Both the position numbers and the translations under genes were made by a program. Of a DNA stretch of 64,000 bases, positions 25,399-34,995 are shown piece by piece. How positions within the stretch are numbered: the first letter of the stretch is position 1; each line of letters opens with the position of its first letter. Source of the DNA: Thalassomonas actiniarum (GTDB lineage Bacteria; Pseudomonadota; Gammaproteobacteria; Enterobacterales; Alteromonadaceae). The stretch spans positions 2,170,001-2,234,000 of the forward strand of contig NZ_CP059735.1 of the NCBI RefSeq assembly GCF_000948975.2, read 5' to 3'. Under the pieces are notes generated by a model. That model did no database searches. It was not told where the DNA came from and saw only the letters and a program-made list of their open reading frames with translations.

Positions 25399-26022
25399 AT
25401 GAAACGTCGTGCTTTTATCAAAACCAGTGTTTTAGGCACTGTCGCCGGTGTATTTACCGGCACTGTACAAGCCAAAATGACGACACCGAGTGAGGTTGAA
25501 GGGCCTTTTTATCCGATCACGCCACAAAAGGATCAAGATGCAGACCTTACCCGGGTGGCCGGTAAAGAGGGTATTGCCAAAGGTGAGATCATTGATGTCT
25601 TTGGTCAGGTGTTAGATACGGATTTAAAGCCGGTTGAAGGTGTGACTATAGATTTGTGGCAGGCGAATAGTTTTGGCAAGTACCATCACCCTCATGATAC
25701 CAACTCGGCTCCCGTAGATAAGCACTTTCAAGCCTGGGCGATTATGCAAAGCGGCGCTGAGGGGCAGTTTAAGTTTAAAACGGTTATTCCCGGCGCTTAT
25801 CCGTTAGGGCGCAATCAGCAAAGAACGCCTCATATTCATTTTAAAATCGCTAAAAATGGCTATGTGCCCCTGTTGACACAAATGTACTTTCCCAATCATC
25901 AGCTAAATGAGCAAGATGGCTTGTTTAGAAGAAAATCTGTTGCGGAACAAGCGATGATGACCGCTAAACTTGTCGGAAAAAACAATCAATATCAATATGA
26001 TATTATTCTGGAAAAGGTATAG
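25399..26022 (+). CDS. Exported intradiol ring-cleavage dioxygenase-like protein
   Basis: The 207-residue protein begins MKRRAFIKTSVLG, a Tat-like signal, and continues with the intradiol dioxygenase pattern TPSEVEGPFYP, DVFGQVLD and IDLWQAN. The four iron(III) ligands of the family are present: Tyr in GKYHHP, Tyr in GAYPLG and the two histidines of PHIHF. These enzymes split catechol-type rings between the two hydroxyls. CAGGAGG precedes the ATG at 25,399. Export is unusual for classical catechol or protocatechuate dioxygenases, which are cytoplasmic. No aromatic catabolism genes are adjacent, so the substrate may be an extracellular or periplasmic phenolic. Confidence 0.9.
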   Translation: MKRRAFIKTSVLGTVAGVFTGTVQAKMTTPSEVEGPFYPITPQKDQDADLTRVAGKEGIAKGEIIDVFGQVLDTDLKPVEGVTIDLWQANSFGKYHHPHDTNSAPVDKHFQAWAIMQSGAEGQFKFKTVIPGAYPLGRNQQRTPHIHFKIAKNGYVPLLTQMYFPNHQLNEQDGLFRRKSVAEQAMMTAKLVGKNNQYQYDIILEKV

Positions 26023-26130
26023 CGGATAAATGAGCTGGGGGCTGGCTCTGCTGTTCGAGATGATCACTTGCTATAGATCAGCTGTGATAAGTCAGAAGCA
26101 AAAGATGAATTGAGATGGGAAGGGGTTTAC

Positions 26131-26165
26131 CAGTCGCTCCTTGAAATTAGCAAAGGGAGCGACTG
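26131..26165. terminator. Strong hairpin between convergent genes
   Basis: A perfect 10-bp stem CAGTCGCTCC/GGAGCGACTG (26,131-26,140 with 26,156-26,165) lies between the convergent ends of the dioxygenase gene and bamE. No T tract follows on either strand, so it may serve as a 3' end stabiliser or a Rho-dependent end. Confidence 0.5.
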
Positions 26166-26182
26166 ACGATAAAAGCGAGTGC

Positions 26183-26530
26183 TTATTGTTCCATCGGGGT
26201 ATTAAAGTTTTCCGATAACTCAAAATCACCGCTGGCAGAGATGATTTTATCGTTCTCAAATTTGATAGTGAAATCTTTACGGCTGTTAAATTCTGCACTA
26301 CGGCCTGATTTGAACTGGTAAACATAATGCCAGGTATCGTCGTTGAAGGCGTCAACTATCACCGGGCTACCTAAGATGAATTTTACCTGTTCTTTGGTCA
26401 TACCTATTTGTAATTTATCTATGTTCTTTTGTTCAAGGTAGTTACCTTGCGGGATATCGTAGCGGAATACCCAACTTGAACAGCCGGAAAGTGAAAGTAT
26501 AAAAACGACAGTTAAAATTCGAAACAACAT
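26183..26530 (-). CDS. bamE: Outer membrane assembly lipoprotein BamE
   Basis: The 115-residue lipoprotein has the lipobox LSGC near residue 17 and the BamE/SmpA core: PQGNYLEQKNIDKLQIGMTKEQVKFILGSPV (key parts QGNY, GMTKEQV and LGSP), FNDDTWHYVY and a C-terminal beta strand. BamE is an accessory subunit of the BAM complex that folds outer membrane proteins. Length is normal. In many gammaproteobacteria bamE is convergent with rnfH; here the two are separated by about 6 kb of other genes. recN lies upstream on the same strand. Confidence 0.95.
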   Translation of the reverse strand: MLFRILTVVFILSLSGCSSWVFRYDIPQGNYLEQKNIDKLQIGMTKEQVKFILGSPVIVDAFNDDTWHYVYQFKSGRSAEFNSRKDFTIKFENDKIISASGDFELSENFNTPMEQ

Positions 26531-26692
26531 CTACTTAATTTCATCCTATAAAATGTGAATGAGGATAATAACCAAGCCCGCCGCTTTATACAAAATTAAT
26601 TTACGCTAATTGCGCGGCTTTGATTAAAATTCTCTTTTTGTTTATCTGCCGCGCTTGCCTGGCGAGTATTTCTTCGCCAACTATCCTGTCAC

Positions 26693-28357
26693 TTAACCTG
26701 CCAATAGCTCCTGTGCATTGGCCAGGCTATGTTCGGTAATTTTATCGCCGGCAAGCAAACGGGCAATTTCTTTGATGCGCGCCGGTTCGCTAAGTTCCGT
26801 AACTTTTGTTTCCGTGTGTTCGCCGTCGGTTAATTTCGCCACAAACAGCTGCTGATGGCCCTTGCTGGCGACTTGCGGCAAGTGGGTGACACAGATCACC
26901 TGGGTATTTTTCGCCAGTTGCTGCAGTTTAGAGCCGACCATGGAAGCGGTCGGACCGCTGATGCCGACATCCACTTCATCAAAAATCAGGCTCGGGGTGA
27001 CCACCTTATCCGCCAGGATAACCTGCATGGCTAAACTTATCCGGGAAAGTTCGCCGCCGGAGGCCACCTTGTTCATGGCTTCTAACGGCTGGCCGGGGTT
27101 GATGCTGACTACAAAGCTGACCTCATCTATGCCGTGTACGGAAAGCTGTTCGCCGGGGTTTTGTTCAACCCGGGCCTGGAATTCGCCGTGGGGCATATTC
27201 AGCTCCTGCATACTGGTACTGATCAGGGCGCCGAGTTTTTTCGCCTGCTTTTGCCTGGAATCCGATAATACCCGGGCAACGTCTAAATAGCTTTGCCGGG
27301 CTTTTTCTATTTCTTCTCCCATGGCACTTAACCTGGACTCGTCTGAGCTGATATTGGCGAGTTCCCGCGCTAATTCGCTGTGAAAGTCCGGCAGGTTTTC
27401 CGGCGCCAGCTGGTGTTTTTTCGCCAGCTGTATTGCCTGGGAATATCTTTCTTCGAGGAAGTGGAAAGTTTCCGGATCCAATTCCAGGCGATCGTAGTAC
27501 TGGCGCAGGTCGTTGCAGGCATCGTCAATCTGGATTTGCGCTTCTTCAAGCACCTTGGCAATGCCGCTTAAGCTGCTATCAACACTGGTTAAGGCGCTCA
27601 GGCTGTCGCAGCTGCGCCTGAGGGAGTCCAAGACATTAAATTCTTCGTTATCGCTGAGTTGCTGCAGCGACATCAGGGTTTCATTGAGCAAATGTTGGGA
27701 GTTGCTGTAACGCTTGTAATCCGTTTCCAGGGTTTCAAACTCTTCCGGCTGCAGGGCAAACTCGTCCAGTTCGCTGACCTGGTATTGCAGCAACTGCTGT
27801 TTGGCGTCGCGCTGTAATTTATTTTCCTGCAGCTGTTTCAGCTCAGCGGTGAGTTCACGCCATTTCTGGTGGTGATATTTGACATCGTCCATCAGGTGCT
27901 GGTGGCCGGCATAATCATCGAGCATGCGGCGCTGCTCGGCGGCTTTGACAATTTGCTGGTGGTCGTGCTGGCCGTGGATATTGATCAAGAGTTGTCCCAG
28001 CTCTTTTAACTGGGCAAGGGGGACCTGAGAGCCGTTGATATAAGCCCGGGATCTGCCTTCGGCGGAAACCACCCGGCGCAAAATACATTCATCGTCGCCG
28101 TTGAGATCGTGTTGTTCAAGCCATTTGCTTGCCGCCGGGTTGGCTAACACGCCGAACACCGCCGATAATTCGGCTTTTTTGCAGCCGGGGCGCACCACGT
28201 TAGTTAATGCCCGTTCACCTAAACATAATCCAAGGGCGTCGATGGCGATAGATTTACCGGCGCCGGTTTCACCCGTGATCGTGGTCATGCCGTGATTCCA
28301 GTCGATGTCCAGTGAACGGACAATGGCAAAATTTTGTATGTTTAAATGTAAAAGCAT
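26693..28357 (-). CDS. recN: DNA repair protein RecN
   Basis: The 554-residue protein is an SMC-like ATPase that acts early in double-strand break repair. It has the Walker A motif GETGAGKS (residues 30-37), a central pair of coiled coils around about 155-370, and the C-terminal half-site with the ABC signature SGGELSRISLAMQ, Walker B LIFDEVDVGISG and HLPQVAS. Length matches E. coli RecN. Synteny with nadK and bamE agrees. In E. coli recN is strongly LexA-controlled; I did not find a clear SOS box between recN and the nadK terminator. Confidence 0.97.
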   Translation of the reverse strand: MLLHLNIQNFAIVRSLDIDWNHGMTTITGETGAGKSIAIDALGLCLGERALTNVVRPGCKKAELSAVFGVLANPAASKWLEQHDLNGDDECILRRVVSAEGRSRAYINGSQVPLAQLKELGQLLINIHGQHDHQQIVKAAEQRRMLDDYAGHQHLMDDVKYHHQKWRELTAELKQLQENKLQRDAKQQLLQYQVSELDEFALQPEEFETLETDYKRYSNSQHLLNETLMSLQQLSDNEEFNVLDSLRRSCDSLSALTSVDSSLSGIAKVLEEAQIQIDDACNDLRQYYDRLELDPETFHFLEERYSQAIQLAKKHQLAPENLPDFHSELARELANISSDESRLSAMGEEIEKARQSYLDVARVLSDSRQKQAKKLGALISTSMQELNMPHGEFQARVEQNPGEQLSVHGIDEVSFVVSINPGQPLEAMNKVASGGELSRISLAMQVILADKVVTPSLIFDEVDVGISGPTASMVGSKLQQLAKNTQVICVTHLPQVASKGHQQLFVAKLTDGEHTETKVTELSEPARIKEIARLLAGDKITEHSLANAQELLAG

Positions 28358-28371
28358 CAGCTGTCTCTAAC

Positions 28372-28415
28372 GAAAAAACCAGTTACTGGTAATTTATACA
28401 GTAACTGGTTTTTTC
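28372..28415 (-). terminator. Intrinsic terminator after nadK
   Basis: GAAAAAACCAGTTACTG pairs with CAGTAACTGGTTTTTTC over 17 bases (28,372-28,388 with 28,399-28,415). It lies between nadK and recN; the T run is part of the stem on both strands. Confidence 0.9.
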
Positions 28416-28462
28416 GCAAGTTATTTTTTAGACGTTTTTATCGAAAGAGGGGATTAAAATGC

Positions 28463-29344
28463 TTAGTAAAGCTCGTTACCCCAGCTGAGTTTGCTTCGTA
28501 AAACATTAAAATAATCGTGGTCCAGCGGGTGGATCAGGCGCAGTGTATACTCACTTTTTTTGATGATGACTTCATCACCCGGCATCACCGCCAAAATGAC
28601 ATGGCCGTCGCAGCTGACCTGTAAATTCTCGTAATTCTCGTTTGCCAGGATCAGTTTTATTTCACTGCTGCCATCGACGACTATTGGTCTGCTGGTGAGG
28701 GTATGGGGGAACATAGGTACTAACGACAGCGCATTTAACCCCGGGGTTAAAATCGGCCCGCCTGCCGACATGGAATAGGCGGTAGAGCCGGTCGGGGTCG
28801 AGATAATCAAGCCGTCAGAGCGCTGGCTGAACATAAAGCTGCCGTCGATATAGACTTCAAATTCGATCATATTGGCAACTTTACCGGCGTGCACTACCGC
28901 TTCATTAACCGCGCTGTTGGAGCTTTTTAATTTGCCGTGGCGATAAACTTCCGCTTCGATCACAAAGCGTTGTTCGCTGCGGGACTCGCCACGTAAGATT
29001 GCTTCAAGCGGGGGAATAAGGTTATCCGGGGATAAATCCGTTAAAAAGCCGAGATTGCCGCGGTTAACACCGATGACACCGATTTTATAACCCGCCAATA
29101 CCCGGGCAGCGCCGAGCATATAACCGTCACCGCCTACGACTATCGCCAGCTCAGCCTGTTCGCCTATCTGCATCAGGCTGTGCTTGGGCAAGTTATCAAT
29201 ACGGATAAAGGGGGCTACCGAGCTTTCGACCAGAACGTTATAGTTATTTTCGATTAAATACTTATATAAGGTCTCTATGGTAGCACTGGTACCGTCATGA
29301 TGAGGTTTGCCGATTAACCCTATGGTTTTATATAGCTGGGTCAT
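28463..29344 (-). CDS. nadK: NAD kinase
   Basis: The 293-residue enzyme phosphorylates NAD to NADP and is the main source of cellular NADP. The GGDGYML motif (residues 72-78) supplies the catalytic Asp and the phosphate loop. The second conserved block, [20 protein letters not shown] (positions about 180-199), forms the NAD site. NLGFLTDL is also intact. The gene is divergent from grpE, with a sigma-32 type promoter for grpE between them, and is followed by its own terminator. This layout is that of E. coli. Confidence 0.97.
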   Translation of the reverse strand: MTQLYKTIGLIGKPHHDGTSATIETLYKYLIENNYNVLVESSVAPFIRIDNLPKHSLMQIGEQAELAIVVGGDGYMLGAARVLAGYKIGVIGVNRGNLGFLTDLSPDNLIPPLEAILRGESRSEQRFVIEAEVYRHGKLKSSNSAVNEAVVHAGKVANMIEFEVYIDGSFMFSQRSDGLIISTPTGSTAYSMSAGGPILTPGLNALSLVPMFPHTLTSRPIVVDGSSEIKLILANENYENLQVSCDGHVILAVMPGDEVIIKKSEYTLRLIHPLDHDYFNVLRSKLSWGNELY

Positions 29345-29440
29345 ATAGTGTAAATGCTTTATTTTCTTCTCGTTATGGGCAGTGTCGCCGTATTTTCCCC
29401 TATTGTAAAGTTGACTTTTTACTAAATGATCGACTTTATG

Positions 29441-29469
29441 CTTGAATCATGAAAACTAATCCCCATAAT
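29441..29469 (+). promoter_or_regulatory. Sigma-32 type heat-shock promoter of grpE
   Basis: CTTGAAT (29,441-29,447) and CCCCATAAT (29,461-29,469) match the heat-shock -35 and -10 consensus with a 13-base spacer. The grpE start codon lies 32 bases further on. Confidence 0.88.
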
Positions 29470-29501
29470 TAGCACCATTGGAGTTTACCCGTGGAGTTTT
29501 T

Positions 29502-30128
29502 ATGACAACTGAGTCTACCGATAACCAAAAAACTGCAGAAGAGATCGCTGCAGAAGAAATCATTCAACAAGCCGAAGAGCAATTAGAAGAAACGTTAGGC
29601 GCTGCTGCCGCCACCATTAGCCCTGAGCAGGAAAAGATCAACGAGCTTGAATTAGCTTTAGCTGCCGCCCAGGCAACCGTTGCCGATCAAAAAGATTCTG
29701 TTGTGCGCGCTAAAGCCGAAGTGGACAATATCCGTCGCCGCGCCGCCCAGGATGTTGAAAAAGCACGTAAGTTTGCTTTAGAAAAGTTTGCCGCAGAATT
29801 GCTGCCGGTTATCGACAACATGGAGCGGGCTATTGCCAGCGTTAATGTTGAAGACGAAACGCAAAAAGCCATCGCCGAAGGTGTTGAACTGACCCTGCAA
29901 AGCCTGTTATCTGCCATCAACAAGTTCGGTGTTACCGCTGTTGACCCGCAAGACCAGCCGTTCAACCCTGAGTTGCACCAGGCAATGTCTATGCAGGAAG
30001 TTGAAGGTGTTGCGCCTAATACCGTAATTGCCGTGATGCAAAAAGGTTACGAGCTTAACGGCCGTTTAATTCGTCCTGCCATGGTCATGGTGTCTAAAGC
30101 GGCGCCGAGTGTTGATACTTCAGCCTAA
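29502..30128 (+). CDS. grpE: Nucleotide exchange factor GrpE
   Basis: The 208-residue protein releases ADP from DnaK in the chaperone cycle. It has an acidic, alanine-rich N-terminus, a long helix (about 45-105: [30 protein letters not shown]) and the C-terminal beta domain with [10 protein letters not shown] and [24 protein letters not shown] precedes the ATG at 29,502; the eight codons upstream in the ORF are not needed. It is preceded by a sigma-32 promoter and followed by a terminator, so it is a single-gene heat-shock unit separated from dnaK. Confidence 0.96.
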   Translation: MTTESTDNQKTAEEIAAEEIIQQAEEQLEETLGAAAATISPEQEKINELELALAAAQATVADQKDSVVRAKAEVDNIRRRAAQDVEKARKFALEKFAAELLPVIDNMERAIASVNVEDETQKAIAEGVELTLQSLLSAINKFGVTAVDPQDQPFNPELHQAMSMQEVEGVAPNTVIAVMQKGYELNGRLIRPAMVMVSKAAPSVDTSA

Positions 30129-30152
30129 GCTGATACATTAACGATTTTCTTA

Positions 30153-30179
30153 AAAGCCAGCTTCCACTGGCTTTTTTTA
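30153..30179 (+). terminator. Intrinsic terminator after grpE
   Basis: AGCCAG/CTGGCT (30,155-30,160 with 30,167-30,172), extended by AA/TT pairs, is followed by seven T residues. It lies 25 bases past the grpE stop. Confidence 0.92.
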
Positions 30180-30344
30180 TGCCTGTTACTTTTTCTTCTG
30201 CTGTTTTCGGTATTGGCACACAAGCCAGGCAAAGCAGAATGACCTTCCCGGCACACTTTCAATTCAGGTATGAACTTAATCGTTCGATTCAGTGATGAGC
30301 AACTAGTATTAAAAGGGTGCAGGAGCAATTGATCGGGCCTTATC

Positions 30345-31238
30345 GTGATTTTTGACATTCAACTGGCTAATTTTAAAGTAAGCAAAATTGAAGGCGGTGT
30401 CTTTCGCCGCCACTGGAAAGCTTCGGCCGCTTTTTTGCATTTCAGCGCTTTATTCTTGTTCATGTTTTTATTGCTGCACCCCGCAACTTGCCAGGCGGAA
30501 AAGATCATCCCGATCTGGAGTTATCATCACTCACCTCCCTTTATTACCGGTGAAGGGCAGGGGCTTAGCTATGACTTTGTTGAACTGCTGAACCGGCAGT
30601 TATCGGGAAAGTACCGGTTGGAGCTCACCCTTATGCCCAGAAACCGGCTGGAGATGTATTTGGCTTCGCGGAAACAGGGAGCCGTGCTGTTTGTTAATGC
30701 GAAATGGATGGATGACAGAGCAGAGACTAAGTATTTCTGGGGGCCTGAGATTATCGCTGACAGCAATGCTGTTATTTCACCCAAAGAGCGTCCGGTAGTG
30801 TTTGACGGCACAGCAAAATCCCTTCGAGGTTTGGTTTTTGCCGGTGTCCGGGGACATTATTATCTTGGTTTGGAAGCGGATATGCGTGAAAATCGCATAC
30901 ATCGCATTGATACCAAGTCAGAAGTTGCCAGCATAAAAAGCATGTTGGCCGGGCGGGTAGATGTGACTTCCATGCCAGCCTCTACCTTGAAATACTTTAT
31001 GAAATCCATGTCACTTGCAGATCAGATCTATACTTCGCCAAGGCCCTTGATGACATATGGTCGTCATATTATGCTGACAAAACCCATGCTGGCTGAGCAC
31101 AAGCAACTCGAAAAGCAGGTTTTGGCTTTGGACAGTGACCCTAACTGGAAAGCGATTCTAATAAAATATGGCCTTTTAGCGGATCCAAATAAAAATTGGC
31201 ATGGGGAAACACAGTCCGGATTTTTCGATTGTTGGTAA
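30345..31238 (+). CDS. Periplasmic solute-binding protein, family 3-like
   Basis: The 297-residue product has a hydrophobic signal region (near residues 28-48, cleavage around CQA) after a long basic N-terminus, followed by a family 3 substrate-binding fold: YHHSPPFITGEGQGLSYDFVELLNR (key parts PPF, GLSYDFVELL), SLRGLVFAGVRG, and SMLAGRVDVTSMPAST. Proteins of this type bind amino acids or other small solutes; many lone members without transporter genes act in signalling. The GTG start at 30,345 is uncertain because no strong ribosome site is seen. It interrupts the common grpE-dnaK pairing and has no permease next to it. Ligand unknown. Confidence 0.82.
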   Translation: MIFDIQLANFKVSKIEGGVFRRHWKASAAFLHFSALFLFMFLLLHPATCQAEKIIPIWSYHHSPPFITGEGQGLSYDFVELLNRQLSGKYRLELTLMPRNRLEMYLASRKQGAVLFVNAKWMDDRAETKYFWGPEIIADSNAVISPKERPVVFDGTAKSLRGLVFAGVRGHYYLGLEADMRENRIHRIDTKSEVASIKSMLAGRVDVTSMPASTLKYFMKSMSLADQIYTSPRPLMTYGRHIMLTKPMLAEHKQLEKQVLALDSDPNWKAILIKYGLLADPNKNWHGETQSGFFDCW

Positions 31239-31340
31239 TCTATCTATTTGAAAAATAAGCTTTGTTTGTTTTTGTTAATTCCACAGGAAATGTGCGTAAA
31301 TAACTTTTAGCAAAAACTTGTGACATTTTTTTATTTTTTC

Positions 31341-31370
31341 TATTGAAAACGATTTTCCCGCCCCCACTAA
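31341..31370 (+). promoter_or_regulatory. Sigma-32 type heat-shock promoter of dnaK
   Basis: TATTGAAA (31,341-31,348) and CCCCACTAA (31,362-31,370) are separated by 13 bases, the same spacing as the grpE promoter. The dnaK start codon is 52 bases further. The -35 box lacks the leading C of CTTGAAA. Confidence 0.82.
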
Positions 31371-31422
31371 CTGTTCATCAACAGAATTAATCTTTATTTT
31401 ATATATTTCGGAGATCCTCAAG

Positions 31423-33357
31423 ATGGGCAAAATAATTGGTATTGACCTAGGGACCACAAACTCATGTGTTGCGGTACTTGACGGCGACAGTGCACGTGTA
31501 ATTGAAAACGCAGAAGGTGATCGTACAACCCCTTCTATCATCGCTTACACAGAAGAAGGTGAAACCTTAGTTGGCCAACCGGCTAAACGTCAGTCAGTTA
31601 CTAACCCTAAAAACACTTTATTCGCTATCAAGCGTTTAATCGGTCGTCGTTTCGAAGACAAAGAAGTTCAGCGTGATATCGATATCATGCCTTTTGGTAT
31701 CGTGAAAGCCGACAACGGTGATGCCTGGGTTAGCGCCAAAGACAACAATGTTGCGCCACCACAAGTTTCTGCAGAAGTTTTAAAGAAAATGAAAAAAACG
31801 GCTGAAGACTACTTAGGCGAAACAGTCACTGAAGCGGTAATTACCGTTCCTGCTTACTTCAACGATTCACAGCGTCAGGCGACTAAAGATGCCGGTCGTA
31901 TCGCGGGTCTTGAAGTTAAGCGTATCATCAACGAACCTACTGCTGCTGCCCTTGCCTACGGCATGGACAAGCAAAAAGGCGACAAAGTGGTTGCCGTATA
32001 TGACTTAGGTGGTGGTACTTTCGATATTTCAATCATCGAAATCGATGAAGTTGAAGGCGAGCACACCTTTGAAGTATTAGCGACTAACGGTGACACTCAC
32101 TTAGGTGGTGAAGATTTCGATAACCGTTTAATCAACTACCTTGTAGCTGAATTCAAGAAAGACCAGGGCATGGACTTAACCACTGACCCACTGGCGATGC
32201 AGCGTTTAAAAGAAGCTGCCGAAAAAGCCAAATGTGAGCTTTCTTCTGCACAACAAACCGATGTTAACCTGCCTTACATCACGGCCGACGCCAGTGGTCC
32301 TAAGCACATGAACATCAAAGTTACCCGTGCCAAGTTAGAGTCTTTAGTTGAAGACATGGTTCAGGCGACATTAGAGCCGCTGAAAATTGCGCTTAAAGAT
32401 TCAGACCTTTCAGTAAGTGACGTTGATGACGTTATCTTGGTTGGTGGTCAAACCCGTATGCCTATGGTACAAAAAGCGGTAACTGATTTCTTCGGCAAAG
32501 AGCCACGTAAAGACGTTAACCCTGATGAAGCGGTTGCTGCAGGTGCTGCGGTACAAGCCGGTGTACTTTCCGGTGATGTGACTGACGTATTACTACTTGA
32601 CGTTACGCCATTATCCTTAGGTATTGAAACTATGGGTGGTGTGATGACTAAGGTTATCGACAAGAACACCACTATCCCGACCAAGCAGTCTCAGACCTTC
32701 TCAACAGCTGATGACAACCAGGCGGCGGTAACGGTTCACGTGGTACAAGGTGAGCGTAAGCAAGCGGCTTCTAACAAATCTCTTGGTCAGTTCAACCTTG
32801 AAGGTATCGACCCGGCACCACGCGGTGTACCGCAAATCGAAGTAACCTTCGATATCGATGCCGACGGTATCTTGCACGTAACAGCAAAAGATAAGAACAC
32901 AGGTAAAGAGCAGAAGATCACCATTAAAGCCTCTTCAGGTTTATCCGATGAAGAAGTAGAACAAATGGTACGCGACGCGGAAGCGAATGCCGATGAAGAT
33001 GCCAAGTTCGAAGAGCTGGTTCAGTCTCGTAACCAGGCTGACGGTATGGTTCACGCTACTCGCAAGCAAATCGAAGAAGCCGGTGATGACTTACCAGCGG
33101 AAGACAAAGAGAAGCTTGAAGCTGCGTTAACTGAACTTGAAGAAGCGATCAAAGGCGACGACAAAGAAGCCATCGATGCCAAGTCTCAGGCAGTTATCGA
33201 AGCGTCACAGAAGTTAATGGAAATTGCTCAGGCGAAAGCCCAGGCACAAGGCGGCGCCGCTCCTGAAGGTGCCGCACCTGAAGCCGATGCCGGTAGCGCA
33301 CCAGCTGATGACGTAGTTGATGCTGAATTTGAAGAAGTTAAAGACGATAACAAGTAA
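31423..33357 (+). CDS. dnaK: Molecular chaperone DnaK (Hsp70)
   Basis: The 644-residue protein binds exposed hydrophobic peptides in an ATP-driven cycle with DnaJ and GrpE. The ATPase domain shows [15 protein letters not shown] at the N-terminus, [15 protein letters not shown], and [13 protein letters not shown]-type phosphate loops. The linker [16 protein letters not shown] leads to the peptide-binding domain, and the C-terminal lid ends in a glycine/alanine-rich tail closing [16 protein letters not shown] precedes the ATG. The codon use is strongly biased, as expected for a highly expressed gene. Confidence 0.99.
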   Translation: MGKIIGIDLGTTNSCVAVLDGDSARVIENAEGDRTTPSIIAYTEEGETLVGQPAKRQSVTNPKNTLFAIKRLIGRRFEDKEVQRDIDIMPFGIVKADNGDAWVSAKDNNVAPPQVSAEVLKKMKKTAEDYLGETVTEAVITVPAYFNDSQRQATKDAGRIAGLEVKRIINEPTAAALAYGMDKQKGDKVVAVYDLGGGTFDISIIEIDEVEGEHTFEVLATNGDTHLGGEDFDNRLINYLVAEFKKDQGMDLTTDPLAMQRLKEAAEKAKCELSSAQQTDVNLPYITADASGPKHMNIKVTRAKLESLVEDMVQATLEPLKIALKDSDLSVSDVDDVILVGGQTRMPMVQKAVTDFFGKEPRKDVNPDEAVAAGAAVQAGVLSGDVTDVLLLDVTPLSLGIETMGGVMTKVIDKNTTIPTKQSQTFSTADDNQAAVTVHVVQGERKQAASNKSLGQFNLEGIDPAPRGVPQIEVTFDIDADGILHVTAKDKNTGKEQKITIKASSGLSDEEVEQMVRDAEANADEDAKFEELVQSRNQADGMVHATRKQIEEAGDDLPAEDKEKLEAALTELEEAIKGDDKEAIDAKSQAVIEASQKLMEIAQAKAQAQGGAAPEGAAPEADAGSAPADDVVDAEFEEVKDDNK

Positions 33358-33387
33358 TCGTTAGCTCCTTTAAATTACATTGATGCT

Positions 33388-33415
33388 AAAGCGCTGGTTT
33401 AATCCCCGGCGCTTT
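33388..33415 (+). terminator. Hairpin between dnaK and dnaJ
   Basis: AAAGCGCTGG/CCGGCGCTTT (33,388-33,397 with 33,406-33,415, one wobble pair) is followed by ATGCTTTAAAA, not by a true T run. It may reduce readthrough from dnaK to dnaJ and help set their ratio. Confidence 0.6.
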
Positions 33416-33465
33416 ATGCTTTAAAAAACAGCGAAATAAAAGTGAAGTAAACAAGAAGCCTATTT

Positions 33466-34602
33466 ATGTCAAAACGCGATTATTATGAAGTGCTTGGGGT
33501 CGGAAAAGATGCCGGTGAGCGCGATATCAAGAAGGCCTATAAGCGCCTGGCGATGAAGTTTCACCCGGACCGTACCAAGGGCGATAAATCCAAAGAAGAG
33601 CAGTTCAAAGAAGTAAAAGAAGCTTATGAAGTGCTGAACGATGATCAAAAACGTGCTGCTTATGATCAGTACGGCCATGCTGCCTTCCAGCAGGGCGGTC
33701 ACGGTGGTGGCGGCTTCGGCGGCGGTCAGGACTTTGGCGATATTTTCGGCGATGTTTTCGGCGATATCTTTGGTGGCGGTCGTCGTGGCGGCGGTCAGTC
33801 GCGTGCACGTCGCGGCTCTGATTTACGCTATAACCTGGAAATTACTCTTGAAGAAGCGGTGAAAGGTAAAACCGTTGAAATCAAAGTACCGACCTTTGTC
33901 AGCTGTGATCCTTGTGACGGCACCGGCGCGAAAAAAGGCACTAAACCGACTTCTTGTCCTACTTGTCATGGTCACGGCCAGGTACAGATGCGTCAGGGTC
34001 TGTTTGCGGTTCAGCAAACCTGTCCTACCTGTAGCGGTAAAGGCAAGATTATTTCTGACCCTTGTAAGTCTTGTCGCGGCCAGGGCCGTGTTGAGAAGAA
34101 CAAGACCCTTAGCGTGAAAATTCCACCGGGTGTCGATACCGGTGACAGAATCCGCTTATCCGGTGAAGGAGAAGCGGGCGAGCACGGCGCACCGGCCGGT
34201 GACTTATACGTACAAACCAATGTTAAAGATCACCCGATTTTTGTGCGTGAAGAAAACCACTTGTACTGTGAAGTGCCGATCAGCTTCAGCACCGCAGCAT
34301 TAGGCGGCGACATTGAAGTGCCGACCCTTGAAGGCAAAGTGAAACTGAAAATCCCTAAAGAAACGCAAACCGGTAAGATGTTCCGTCTGCGCGGCAAAGG
34401 GGTTAAGTCGGTACGCAGCCATTCAACCGGCGACCTGATGTGTAAAGTGGTTGTTGAAACCCCGGTGAACCTGTCTGCTGAGCAAATGTCTTTGCTTGAA
34501 CAGTTAGAAACCAATATCAACAAAAAAGCCGCCCATCACAGACCGAAAGAAACCGGTTTTTTTGACGGCGTGAAGAAATTTTTTGATGATCTGAAAAGCT
34601 AA
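33466..34602 (+). CDS. dnaJ: Co-chaperone DnaJ (Hsp40)
   Basis: The 378-residue protein stimulates DnaK ATPase and delivers substrates. It has the J domain with the HPD triad ([11 protein letters not shown]), a Gly/Phe-rich stretch (about 72-112), four CxxCxGxG zinc motifs ([32 protein letters not shown]) and the C-terminal client-binding domains. It lies 108 bases after dnaK, with a hairpin in the gap, and is followed by a strong terminator at 34,641. No separate promoter is obvious. Confidence 0.98.
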   Translation: MSKRDYYEVLGVGKDAGERDIKKAYKRLAMKFHPDRTKGDKSKEEQFKEVKEAYEVLNDDQKRAAYDQYGHAAFQQGGHGGGGFGGGQDFGDIFGDVFGDIFGGGRRGGGQSRARRGSDLRYNLEITLEEAVKGKTVEIKVPTFVSCDPCDGTGAKKGTKPTSCPTCHGHGQVQMRQGLFAVQQTCPTCSGKGKIISDPCKSCRGQGRVEKNKTLSVKIPPGVDTGDRIRLSGEGEAGEHGAPAGDLYVQTNVKDHPIFVREENHLYCEVPISFSTAALGGDIEVPTLEGKVKLKIPKETQTGKMFRLRGKGVKSVRSHSTGDLMCKVVVETPVNLSAEQMSLLEQLETNINKKAAHHRPKETGFFDGVKKFFDDLKS

Positions 34603-34640
34603 AGCTTAGCCCGATCAGATAAAAATTCTGTTAGTTATTT

Positions 34641-34669
34641 AAAAAACCAGTCGCCTGACTGGTTTTTTT
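34641..34669 (+). terminator. Intrinsic terminator after dnaJ
   Basis: AAAAACCAGTC/GACTGGTTTTT (34,642-34,652 with 34,657-34,667) with a 4-base loop and a T run closes the dnaK-dnaJ operon. Confidence 0.93.
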
Positions 34670-34995
34670 ATTTTTGAGATAAGAAAGGCCGGGCTGAGAT
34701 ATCCTCAAGGTGAAATTAAAGTTTAATGCCAAGTTGCTGATAATGGCGGGCGTTATTTTAGTAATAACTTTTCTTTGATCCCCCCAAGATTACCGCCTCT
34801 TTAGCCAAAGCTATCAAGCCCTGCCTGGCGCATACCAGCATCTATCCTGGAGCCAGGGAGCATATTGTAGAGTAAATTTCCGATTATCTTCATATAGTTA
34901 AATTATGAAATGAATTTTTATATTTAAAAAGTTTTTCTTGTGACATAATATGTCGCAGTGAATTTGATAAAACTTTTTAACCTATAAGGAGCCCT
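34670..34995 (+). promoter_or_regulatory. Leader of nhaA with a 13-bp palindrome
   Basis: These 326 bases contain no gene. Near the end lies the perfect palindrome GACATA-A-TATGTC (34,942-34,954), 42 bases before the nhaA start. It could be an operator, for instance for a LysR-type regulator such as NhaR, but no nhaR gene is adjacent. Confidence 0.4.

Noticed and set aside
28358-28462. SOS box for recN
   Set aside because: I looked for CTG-N10-CAG upstream of recN; the only CTG/CAG pairs belong to the terminator stem, so I do not claim a LexA site.
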